From assembly GCA_004561785.1 (NCBI GenBank), contig SFUB01000059.1, positions 1-11,353 of the forward strand: a stretch of DNA of 11,353 nt, read 5' to 3'. Position numbers and translations under genes: made by a program. The notes under the pieces were generated by a model. That model searched no databases. It was not told the origin of the DNA and saw only the letters and a list, made by a program, of their open reading frames with translations. Numbering within the stretch: the first letter of the stretch is position 1; each line of letters starts with the position of its first letter. This stretch comes from a bacterium (GTDB lineage: Bacteria > Bacillota_I > Bacilli_A > RFN20 > CAG-826). This document shows, piece after piece, positions 5,226 through 11,353 of this stretch.

Positions 5226-7322
5226 TTATTCTCCTCCTTTCAAAGATGGGTTGAACGCATCCCTCAAGCCGTTTCCGAAAAGGTTGAAGGAAATCATGAC
5301 CAAAGCCATGATCACGCTGGGGAAGATTATGAGGTAAGGATAGGTTGTCATGTATTGCTGATTGGCCGTGAGCGTCGCCCCAAAACCTTCCATGCCGTTG
5401 ATGAGACCGAGGTAAGTCAAGGAAGCTTCGGAGAAGATGACGGACGGGATCATCAAGACACTAGAAGTGATGAGTGTGCCGATGGCGTTAGGCAAGATAT
5501 GACGGAAGATAAGCCTGCCGTCATTCGCGCCCAGCGTACGCGCCGCAAGAATATATTCTCGATCTTTATAACGATAGAACTGGGTTCGGGTCAAACTGGA
5601 TGTGCCAAGCCACCCCGTCGCGCATAGGGCGATGCCAAGCATCACGATCGTGCTCATGCCAGCGGGCTTGTTAATGAGGATCAATGTCATGACGACAACC
5701 CAAGGTATTCCGCCCAAAATATCGCAGATACGTTCCATGACAATGTCGACCCATCCCCCGAAATAGCCGGAGATTGCGCCCCAAACGAGGCCAAACGCCA
5801 AATTGACGATTGTCGTGGCAACGCCGAGAATGACGGAATAGCGAAGTCCACTGAAGACCAATTTCAGCATGTCGCGGCCCCTATCGTCGGTGCCGAAGAT
5901 GAAACGCGGGCGGGAATTGTAACCGTAGAGCCTCCAGGGAGAAATTGTGCCCGTGATCTGAACGGAAGTGATCGTGCCGGCCTGGATCACTTTGACGGAA
6001 ACCGTATGGCCCTCGTCGATCCGCAATGGGCAATGTTCAAATCCTGATTCGGTAAGTTTCAACCCTTCAACAAAACGTCGCTGATTAGAAACATCCCTCG
6101 GGTTTTCCGCAATAAATTGGTCCACCGGGTATTCCATGGTGAGCCATCCGCTCCTGGCCCAGGAATTGAGCTGAGCAGCCGAAATGTCGTTGCGGGTCTG
6201 ATCGTCATAGACGGCGGAGTAATCGTCGTAACGGAAGGACCCCGTCACGTAATCTGCCTGATAGACCTTCATCTCACCGTTTTCCACGGTGAAGCGGGTC
6301 GAAGCGCCTGTTACGGTCTCATAGAGTTTGGAAGCGGCATCCGAGCAAGAGACAGAAGCAAGATCCTCTTTCATGGCGTCAGTCGGAACCGAAGTTCCCT
6401 CCGCCACGCCGAAGACAGCGGTCTTCATCAAAAGAGAGGTGGCGCTACTTGACTTCGGAGTCAAGGCGATTTGAAGTGCAACCCGGGTCACTTTTTCGCT
6501 ACCCAGAGCAGAGAGGAAGCCCTCATTTGAAGACAAATCGAAGTGGAACACACCCCCGGAAGTGAGATTATCCGCCAAGGTATAGACCGAACTCTGAGAT
6601 GCCCCGCGCGGGGTATAGAGGAGGTTGATGGCATAGGTTCCCTGTTCCCCATAGCTAAAATCCTCAGGCAAATCGACGGTCTCGACGTCGAGGGTGTAAT
6701 CGTAGTAGTCCAGATAAAGGAGGTTCTCCGTATCTTGGCTTTCCATATAAACGAGCTCGGTTTTCCCGGCTGCGGCGTTCAAACGGACATAGCCTCCATG
6801 AGCATAGGAAACGGCGTTGTCGTCAATCTTCTTTTCGCCAACTCGGCTGTATTTGATGTCGCCTACGATGGCACTGGCGACAAAGTTGGAGTTCGCGCTG
6901 CTCACGGGGTTGCCAGAATAAGTCCCGTCTTTTTCGAAAGCCTCCCAATCGAAGTCAATCGCGATGTTGTTGTAGTCTCGGGTGCCATCCCAAAACCCAC
7001 TGCCAGGATCAAACAGTTTCGGCGACAGCTTCGTTTGGTAATTCAAATAGGCATTCGAGGTGTTGATATCGCTCTGATCGAAAATGGGCACGAAAATCGT
7101 AAGGAGCAAGATGACGCCCAAAATCACGCCCCCAGCAACAGAGGACTTATTCTTCACGAAACGATGCAAGGCATCCTTGAAGAAGGTCGTGGGTTTGGAC
7201 TTCATCTTCACGTCGGAAATCGGCGCATTGATTTGAGAAAGCGAAAAATCCTTTTCCTGAAAGGATACGGTGTGTTCCACGTTCTTTGAATCGCGGTATG
7301 TGAAGGTCTTTTGGTTATCCAT
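5226..7322 (-). CDS. oppC: Oligopeptide ABC transporter permease OppC with a very large extracytoplasmic insertion
   Basis: This is the second membrane channel subunit. I start it at ATG 7322 (698 residues); an in-frame GTG at 7328, overlapping the oppB stop by 4 nt, would add two residues. After a cytoplasmic N-tail comes helix 1 (about 62-81, GGVILGVILLLTIFVPIF). Then follow about 390 residues (about 82-472) without membrane segments, rich in Tyr, Ser, Asp and predicted beta strands. The normal OppC core then resumes: FGTDDRGRDML (about 476-486), five more helices, and the EAA loop ARTLGANDGRLIFRHILPNA (about 594-613) that docks on the ATPases. E. coli OppC is only about 302 residues, so more than half of this protein is the insert. 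With one helix before it, the insert should face outside. It ends with codons for KGGE that double as the oppD RBS. Confidence 0.93.
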   Translation of the reverse strand: MDNQKTFTYRDSKNVEHTVSFQEKDFSLSQINAPISDVKMKSKPTTFFKDALHRFVKNKSSVAGGVILGVILLLTIFVPIFDQSDINTSNAYLNYQTKLSPKLFDPGSGFWDGTRDYNNIAIDFDWEAFEKDGTYSGNPVSSANSNFVASAIVGDIKYSRVGEKKIDDNAVSYAHGGYVRLNAAAGKTELVYMESQDTENLLYLDYYDYTLDVETVDLPEDFSYGEQGTYAINLLYTPRGASQSSVYTLADNLTSGGVFHFDLSSNEGFLSALGSEKVTRVALQIALTPKSSSATSLLMKTAVFGVAEGTSVPTDAMKEDLASVSCSDAASKLYETVTGASTRFTVENGEMKVYQADYVTGSFRYDDYSAVYDDQTRNDISAAQLNSWARSGWLTMEYPVDQFIAENPRDVSNQRRFVEGLKLTESGFEHCPLRIDEGHTVSVKVIQAGTITSVQITGTISPWRLYGYNSRPRFIFGTDDRGRDMLKLVFSGLRYSVILGVATTIVNLAFGLVWGAISGYFGGWVDIVMERICDILGGIPWVVVMTLILINKPAGMSTIVMLGIALCATGWLGTSSLTRTQFYRYKDREYILAARTLGANDGRLIFRHILPNAIGTLITSSVLMIPSVIFSEASLTYLGLINGMEGFGATLTANQQYMTTYPYLIIFPSVIMALVMISFNLFGNGLRDAFNPSLKGGE
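5231..5240 (-). promoter_or_regulatory. Ribosome binding site of oppD inside oppC
   Basis: AAAGGAGGAG on the minus strand is encoded by the Lys-Gly-Gly-Glu codons at the end of oppC, and the oppC TAA and oppD ATG are 1 nt apart. The arrangement indicates coupled translation and fixes the oppD start. Confidence 0.8.
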
Positions 7323-7324
7323 AG

Positions 7325-8377
7325 TCACTTCTTAGCCCCCATGCGAATGCGCGGATCGATGAAGCCATAGGAAAGGTCGAGGAAGACCCCGGAAAGCAAA
7401 CCGATCAAGGTATACAAAGACATATCGGCCATCAAAACGTTGTAGTCATTCTGGTTGATGGAGTCGATGTAAAGGCGGCCGGCCCCGGGAATGCCATACA
7501 AAGATTCCAAAATCATCGAACCTCCGAGAAGGCCAATGATTTCCGAAAGGATGGAAGGAAGAATCGGGACCATCGCATTTTTCAAAGCGTGGCGGGTGAT
7601 TGCCTGCGAACGGGTCAATCCTTTCGTCCTGGCTAATAGCAAATAATCGCTGCTCATGACCTCAGTCAGCTCGGCGCGGGTGAAGCGGCAATAACCGCAG
7701 ATGGAACCAAAGGATAGGGACAGCGTCGGAATGAAATATCCTAAGATACGAGTCGACAAAGGTGCCGTTACGGACGGCCATTGGCTTGGGAACCACCCCC
7801 ACTCATAGGAGAAGAGAAGAAGGAGGAAGTTGATCGTGATGAAAGAAGGGACGGAAATGAAGACCATGACCAGCGTCGAAATGATGTGGTCGGTCAGTTT
7901 ATTTTTCTTCAAAGCGGCCCAAATGCCAAGGGCAAGCCCTAAAGGAACCGAGATGACGGCCGGCCAAATGTTCACTTTGACCGTGGTGAGCAATCTAGAA
8001 TCCGTCCAACTCGTCCCGATGATAAGTTTCATCGCATCCACGTTGGGCGAGATCTTGCTGGATAAGCCCCAGGACCCGTGGAACAAGCCGTTCACCCAAA
8101 CCAAGAACTGGTCGAAGATCGGCTTCTGATAATAGAAATGCGAAGCGCCGAACCCATCGACCGCGGAATATAGGGGTTCTCCGAGATTCGTTTGGGCCGT
8201 GCTGAATTCAAGTACGTACCCAAGCGATACTTGATGGCTGTAATAAGCAATCTGAGCATCCGTGTTGCCGACCGTCGCCGGGAAAGGCTGCAATTTCACA
8301 AGGAAAAATGTTAAAGAAAGAATAATGACCGTCGTCACAATGGCAAGGAATATTCTTTGTAGAGAATAGCGAAACAT
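7325..8377 (-). CDS. oppB: Oligopeptide ABC transporter permease OppB
   Basis: This 350-residue inner channel subunit starts with the usual short cytoplasmic segment and helix 1 (about 8-28). A long extracytoplasmic loop (about 29-132) contains the family's LFHGSWGLS stretch (98-106). The binding-protein-dependent permease core has helices near 133-155, 163-190, 210-230, 272-295 and 317-338. The EAA loop is at 244-269 (DYLLLARTKGLTRSQAITRH and following residues), and the tail YGFIDPRIRMG is typical of OppB. It is about 45 residues longer than E. coli OppB (about 306), with the extra length in the first loop. AAGGAGG lies 5 nt before the ATG, supporting this start. oppC begins immediately at its stop codon. 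It is separated from oppA by two hairpins, so it may be made at a lower level than OppA. Confidence 0.95.
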   Translation of the reverse strand: MFRYSLQRIFLAIVTTVIILSLTFFLVKLQPFPATVGNTDAQIAYYSHQVSLGYVLEFSTAQTNLGEPLYSAVDGFGASHFYYQKPIFDQFLVWVNGLFHGSWGLSSKISPNVDAMKLIIGTSWTDSRLLTTVKVNIWPAVISVPLGLALGIWAALKKNKLTDHIISTLVMVFISVPSFITINFLLLLFSYEWGWFPSQWPSVTAPLSTRILGYFIPTLSLSFGSICGYCRFTRAELTEVMSSDYLLLARTKGLTRSQAITRHALKNAMVPILPSILSEIIGLLGGSMILESLYGIPGAGRLYIDSINQNDYNVLMADMSLYTLIGLLSGVFLDLSYGFIDPRIRMGAKK

Positions 8378-8380
8378 GAT

Positions 8381-8390
8381 CTCCTCCTTT
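8381..8390 (-). promoter_or_regulatory. Ribosome binding site of oppB
   Basis: AAAGGAGGAG on the minus strand, with its AAGGAGG core 5 nt before the ATG at 8377-8375. It is near consensus and decides the start. Confidence 0.8.
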
Positions 8391-8398
8391 CAGAACGA

Positions 8399-8426
8399 AT
8401 TTTAACGGGGGTACGAAAAATGCAAA
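8399..8426 (-). promoter_or_regulatory. Weak candidate internal promoter before oppB
   Basis: On the minus strand TTTGCA (8426-8421) and TAAAAT (8404-8399) are separated by 16 nt. They match sigma-A hexamers at 4 of 6 and 5 of 6 positions. RNA would start near 8392, just ahead of the RBS, leaving a very short leader. The spacer contains a C-run, which is unusual, so this may be chance. Confidence 0.25.
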
Positions 8427-8431
8427 CCCCA

Positions 8432-8467
8432 CTCTGTCGAAAGCGATCCCTGGCGCTTTCGACAGAG
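8432..8467 (-). other. Strong 14-bp hairpin in the oppA-oppB intergenic region
   Basis: CTCTGTCGAAAGCG and its exact reverse complement are separated by an 8-nt loop (8446-8453), a perfect 14-bp stem. The first T-run on the minus strand (8420-8416) begins 11 nt after the stem, too far for an efficient intrinsic terminator. An mRNA-stabilising, processing or partially terminating structure that raises OppA over OppBCDF fits better; this role is inferred. Confidence 0.7.
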
Positions 8468-8496
8468 AAGCAGCACCGAGTGAATCGATGCTGCTT
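8468..8496 (-). other. Second hairpin abutting the first, just after oppA
   Basis: On the minus strand AAGCAGCATCGA (8496-8485) pairs with TCGGTGCTGCTT (8479-8468) across a 5-nt loop. The stem is 12 bp with one G-U pair; on the plus strand that pair is a C-A mismatch, pointing to function in minus-strand RNA. It ends directly against the neighbouring 14-bp hairpin and lies 30 nt after the oppA stop. Confidence 0.65.
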
Positions 8497-8526
8497 TCTG
8501 CGAATGCAATGGACGACCCAAACGAA

Positions 8527-11139
8527 TCAGGAATTCAAGACGAATAGACCGTAGCTGCTCTTCAAACCGCAGTAGACGCCGTTGATGGTGACCGTGTAAT
8601 CAACGCCGAAGATCGGAAGACCCTTCGCGGCGATGATGTTAGCGGCCAGATCGCCCGAGAGGGTGAAGGAGAAGCTTCCATCTTCGCTCCAAACGATGTC
8701 ACTTTCTTGTTCGTCAGAACTGGTTCCGTCCGGGTAAACCTCGAAGTAGTCGCTATAACCGGTGACATCGGTGGTTCCGAAGATATCGGCCAATTCCACG
8801 ACGAGTCCGTCATAGGAGAGGATCTCGATCCTGCCGGAGACCGAGACGCGATCGGCGGTTGCGGTGACAGAAGAGGTAACGATTTCAACCGGGGCAATGC
8901 TCTCGCCGTTTTCGTCGAGGACGACACCCGCGTCAGCGGCGTCCCAGAGACCGTCGAAGGACCAACGCTTTCCCTGGTAAACGAGAGCGCCTTCCCCTTC
9001 GGTAACCTCGGTGGTATCCGCGCCCCAGTTGAGGGTGAAGCCACTGGAGTTCGAGGACTTGAGGACTTCGAGGAAGTTGATTGGGTTCAAAGCGTTTCCG
9101 GAGATGGAGCCAAAGGCCAGGTCGAACTGGCCGACCATCAAATGATCGTCGTAGACGTCGCTCCAAACCGCGCCTCCGGCTTTGTTTTTGACCGTCAAGC
9201 GGACGGGGTAGCCAAGATCTTCCGCAGCAGCGTCGAAGGCCTTCTTGATATAGCCGCCGATCTTAGCGCCTTCGTTGTCGACCTGGTTCTCATACATCCA
9301 GTAGATGTCGATCGAGATATTCGCCGTGGAGGTCGTGATGGAACCTTCGGCAATCAAGTCTTTGATGGCTTGCTGGAAGGCGGCTTCCGAGAGGGACAGG
9401 CTATAACCGTTGGTTTCGATGGTGTCGCCCCAGAAATCCTCCAAAGCAGCCGCGTGTTCCGGAGTGCTGTTGTAGGACTCGCCGGTCTCGGGGTTGGAAA
9501 GGTAGATATCTGAGAAGTAGTTGATGGATGGGGTGCCGCCTTGGCTCTGCGCGTATTCCTGACGGTCGATGGAGTAGAAGATGCCGCGAATGAAGTTGTC
9601 GTTGGACATCCAAGGCTTCACGTTCCAGTACTTCGATTCCTCCGTGTGGGTGATGCTCCCATCGGTGCCGAAGAGCTGTTCCCAAAGTTCCTGGGTGCAA
9701 GTATTGAGGTTCAGTTTCCAGATCGATTCGCCGGGGACTTTGACCGCCCTAGGATCATTAGCGTAGTCTTTGAGATAGTCGCTAGGAACGCCGACGGCGT
9801 CGAGGTTATTGGAGTTCAAGAACTGTTTGATCGCGATGTTCTCGTCGGTGGAGTAGCCTTTGAGGATATCGGTATGGATGCCGCCGATTTGATAGATTTC
9901 AGGGTTCTCCTTCAATTCAAACCAGTTTTCGTTCCTCTTGAAGCAGATGAGTTTCTCGGTTTCCCAAGACTCCAAAGTGTAAGCGCCGAGAGACAGGGTG
10001 TTGTCGACGGGGGTGTAGGAACGATCGCTGCTGTAGCCGTTAATCATATCAACGCCGACTTCATTGATAAAGGAGGCGGGCATCGGTTCATAGAGGCTGT
10101 CATTGATGTAATACATCGCGTAGAAGCGATTGACCGGGGTGGCGTAGGTGACTTCGAGATAGTCGCCTTCGGTTTCATCGGTGCCAACTTTGACGCCAAC
10201 GCCACTGAAATCGGCTTCTTCGTCGGTGAGAACGCCCTTCCTGGCATTGCCGGTGGAGTTGAAGTAAGAGCTCGCGCCCACGATCGCACCAGCGCCGCTC
10301 TTGCCCGCCAATTCGTCTCCACGATAGAGGCCGTTGGCTTTGTTCAGCATGAGTTTGAACGGAGTCAGATAGTCTTCGAGCTGGATATAGCGGTTATCGT
10401 ATTTGGCGCGGTCAGCCTTGGTGGAGTTGGTTCTATAAGCCGCTCCGCCAGCTTCGCCGGTCCTTACGTAAATACGCCAAGTCAAATGAAGCTCATCGGC
10501 GGTGACGTCTTTCTTAACGCCTTCTTTTGTGACGGCATAGGGCTTGTCTTGCTTGGCAAGGACGCCGTAATACTCGTATCCGTCCTTCTTCGCGTTGAGC
10601 CTCGCGCCGAAGAGGGAGGAAGAGCAGTTCGCGAAGAGATCCGGGACGGCGGACCCTTGGTCGTTCCAAACGTTCAAGGTCTGGGGGTCGGAAGAAGTCC
10701 AGTTGTGCAGATACGTTTGATACTTCGGGTTGGTTTCGCCAGCGAGGTTGCCGTTCAATTTGCCGTCTCTCAGGATAGAGAAGCCGTAGCCAGGGATATA
10801 GGTGTCGGTCCCTTTGACGACGCGGGGGTTATAGAGGCTGTAGCCCGAATCCTCATAAAGAGGAAGCCCAGTCAAAGAGTGGTCCACGGCGTATTTTTCG
10901 AGTTTGCCGAGGATTTCCCTTCTTTCGTCATACGACGAATCGACGAACTCATATGCCCCAACGGCAACGGGGACGCTGTCTGAATCGCCGGAAGAAACGT
11001 CTCCGGGAGAGGAGGATCCAACCTGAGAGGTTTCCGATGACTCACTCCGGTCAGGATCGGGGGTGGAGGGGTTGCAGGCGGTAAGGGCCATGACGATGGC
11101 GCTGAGGGCAACTGCAGGTGCGATGAAGTGTTTTTTCAT
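8527..11139 (-). CDS. oppA: Oligopeptide-binding lipoprotein OppA (ABC transporter receptor), enlarged
   Basis: This is the surface receptor that captures peptides and delivers them to OppB/OppC. The chosen ATG (11139-11137) has AAAAGGAG 7 nt upstream and begins a lipoprotein signal peptide: MKK, a hydrophobic run, then lipobox LTAC with the lipidated Cys22. A Ser/Asp/Pro linker (about 23-57) follows. Family 5 solute-binding (SBP_bac_5) landmarks are QTLNVWNDQGS (153-163), LHLTWRIYVRTGE (217-229), GAYTLESWETEKLICFKRNENW (385-406), SIDRQEYA (523-530) and QFDLAFGSISG followed by NPINFLEVLKSS (671-696). At 870 residues it is much longer than E. coli OppA (about 543). Extra material lies before the receptor domain (about 58-150) and after it (about 710-870), the latter a probable beta-rich domain ending at GLFVLNS. 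The peptide specificity cannot be read. A longer reading from 11193 would put 18 residues before the signal peptide and is unlikely. Confidence 0.94.
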   Translation of the reverse strand: MKKHFIAPAVALSAIVMALTACNPSTPDPDRSESSETSQVGSSSPGDVSSGDSDSVPVAVGAYEFVDSSYDERREILGKLEKYAVDHSLTGLPLYEDSGYSLYNPRVVKGTDTYIPGYGFSILRDGKLNGNLAGETNPKYQTYLHNWTSSDPQTLNVWNDQGSAVPDLFANCSSSLFGARLNAKKDGYEYYGVLAKQDKPYAVTKEGVKKDVTADELHLTWRIYVRTGEAGGAAYRTNSTKADRAKYDNRYIQLEDYLTPFKLMLNKANGLYRGDELAGKSGAGAIVGASSYFNSTGNARKGVLTDEEADFSGVGVKVGTDETEGDYLEVTYATPVNRFYAMYYINDSLYEPMPASFINEVGVDMINGYSSDRSYTPVDNTLSLGAYTLESWETEKLICFKRNENWFELKENPEIYQIGGIHTDILKGYSTDENIAIKQFLNSNNLDAVGVPSDYLKDYANDPRAVKVPGESIWKLNLNTCTQELWEQLFGTDGSITHTEESKYWNVKPWMSNDNFIRGIFYSIDRQEYAQSQGGTPSINYFSDIYLSNPETGESYNSTPEHAAALEDFWGDTIETNGYSLSLSEAAFQQAIKDLIAEGSITTSTANISIDIYWMYENQVDNEGAKIGGYIKKAFDAAAEDLGYPVRLTVKNKAGGAVWSDVYDDHLMVGQFDLAFGSISGNALNPINFLEVLKSSNSSGFTLNWGADTTEVTEGEGALVYQGKRWSFDGLWDAADAGVVLDENGESIAPVEIVTSSVTATADRVSVSGRIEILSYDGLVVELADIFGTTDVTGYSDYFEVYPDGTSSDEQESDIVWSEDGSFSFTLSGDLAANIIAAKGLPIFGVDYTVTINGVYCGLKSSYGLFVLNS

Positions 11140-11146
11140 AAATTTT

Positions 11147-11154
11147 CTCCTTTT
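11147..11154 (-). promoter_or_regulatory. Ribosome binding site of oppA
   Basis: AAAAGGAG on the minus strand lies 7 nt before ATG 11139-11137. It selects the start that gives an intact lipoprotein signal peptide. Confidence 0.8.
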
Positions 11155-11173
11155 GGAATGCGCAAAGTAAAAG

Positions 11174-11191
11174 GCACATAAAAAAATGTGC
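11174..11191 (-). repeat. Inverted repeat in the oppA leader
   Basis: GCACAT and ATGTGC flank a 6-nt A/T run, about 35 nt upstream of the oppA ATG. It could be a small operator or a weak leader hairpin; on the minus strand it is followed by CTTTTACTTT, but a 6-bp stem is too weak for a confident terminator call. Confidence 0.35.
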
Positions 11192-11210
11192 AAGAGAAAA
11201 TTTTAAAAAA

Positions 11211-11241
11211 ATTAATCCGTTGCTGCGCTACTTTTTGTCAA
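11211..11241 (-). promoter_or_regulatory. Candidate oppA promoter
   Basis: A perfect -35 TTGACA lies at 11241-11236 on the minus strand, directly after the stop codon of the upstream partial gene. The best -10 positions downstream are weak: GATTAA after 18 nt or ATTAAT after 19 nt. The following stretch is strongly A/T-rich. The location before a large operon supports a promoter here; the exact -10 is unsure. Confidence 0.45.
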
Positions 11242-11353
11242 TCAATAAACAATACCGCGAAGAATGAAAGAAGCGGCTAGAAGCAAAACGGAAAGGACGA
11301 ACCAAGGCCAAATAAATGGAAAATTTCCCGTCCTTTTCTTTTTCTTTCCTTCC
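11242..11353 (-). CDS. 3' end of an unidentified gene, probable C-terminal membrane helix
   Basis: Only 36 codons are visible, reading from 11352 to TGA at 11244-11242. The peptide has a basic run (KKKKR, residues 3-7) followed by a hydrophobic segment (about 11-30: FPFIWPWFVLSVLLLAASFI) and a short tail RGIVY. That is the pattern of a last transmembrane helix with the positive side inside. All three minus-strand frames are open for part of this stretch, and I chose this one for its membrane-like composition. The gene would lie upstream of oppA on the same strand, 102 nt away, with the oppA -35 next to its stop. No family can be named from this fragment. Confidence 0.45.
   Translation of the reverse strand, partial: EGKKKKRTGNFPFIWPWFVLSVLLLAASFILRGIVY

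Noticed and set aside
8208..8432. A 74-codon minus-strand open frame spanning the oppA-oppB gap and the start of oppB
   Set aside because: It overlaps oppB in another frame, starts inside the strong hairpin and has no RBS.
9541..10983. A 480-codon plus-strand open frame across oppA
   Set aside because: It lies wholly antisense to a well-supported oppA with lipobox and family motifs, and shows no recognisable domain. It arises because the sense strand rarely uses the codons that would create antisense stops.
11140..11202. CodY-box-like half-sites (AATTTTCT and AGAAAATT) around the oppA leader
   Set aside because: Each matches only about half of the CodY consensus in a very A/T-rich stretch, and one overlaps the RBS region, so chance is the better explanation.
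11293..11335. Inverted repeat AAAGGACG / CGTCCTTT followed by T-rich sequence on the plus strand, resembling a plus-strand terminator
   Set aside because: No plus-strand gene precedes it in the window, the loop is long, and the region is better read as the minus-strand coding end with a lysine-rich run that produces the A/T tract.

Overview
The window reads as a chromosomal piece of a low-to-middle-GC Gram-positive (Bacillota/Firmicutes) bacterium. Evidence: strong AAAGGAGG-type ribosome binding sites before most genes, a lipoprotein-type OppA with no periplasm-style secretion, and Opp ATPases carrying long lysine/alanine-rich insertions of the sort seen in Mollicutes and their Erysipelotrichia/RF39-type relatives. 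TGA is used as a genuine stop (oppA, oppB, oppD, oppF) and tryptophan is encoded by TGG, so the genetic code is the standard bacterial one, not the Mycoplasma code. The exact taxon is inference. Every gene I can support lies on the minus strand.

Layout, in transcription order (right to left). At the right edge (11242-11353) is the 3' end of an unidentified gene ending in a probable membrane helix. Next comes a five-gene oligopeptide ABC transporter operon in the order oppA (8527-11139), oppB (7325-8377), oppC (5226-7322), oppD (3389-5224), oppF (1873-3399). oppA is separated from oppB by about 150 bases holding two abutting hairpins. oppB to oppF are packed tightly, with gaps or overlaps of 11 nt or less and RBSs inside the preceding genes. 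An intrinsic terminator overlaps the oppF stop codon. A short control region (about 1748-1860) with a 12-bp palindrome and promoter-like motifs precedes fucO (596-1747), a lactaldehyde reductase with its own terminator (543-582). The left edge holds a NudC-like zinc-ribbon Nudix hydrolase (1-515), whose 3' end is outside the window.

How the genes work together: OppA is a lipid-anchored peptide receptor, OppB and OppC form the membrane channel, and OppD and OppF are the paired ATPases. FucO is an independent NADH-linked enzyme that would reduce lactaldehyde from fucose or rhamnose breakdown to 1,2-propanediol; no fucose or rhamnose genes are in view. The Nudix enzyme is likely a nucleotide pyrophosphatase.

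The gene content is ordinary, but the transporter architecture is not. All five Opp subunits are longer than the classical enterobacterial ones. OppC carries about 390 residues of extra extracytoplasmic sequence, OppD a helical insert of about 250 residues, OppF an N-terminal extension plus a differently placed insert, and OppA extra regions at both ends. OppD has also lost all four cysteines of the iron-sulphur motif found in many DppD/OppD proteins. I found no CRISPR array, tRNA, rRNA, insertion sequence or phage gene. No stretch longer than 300 bases lacks a gene.
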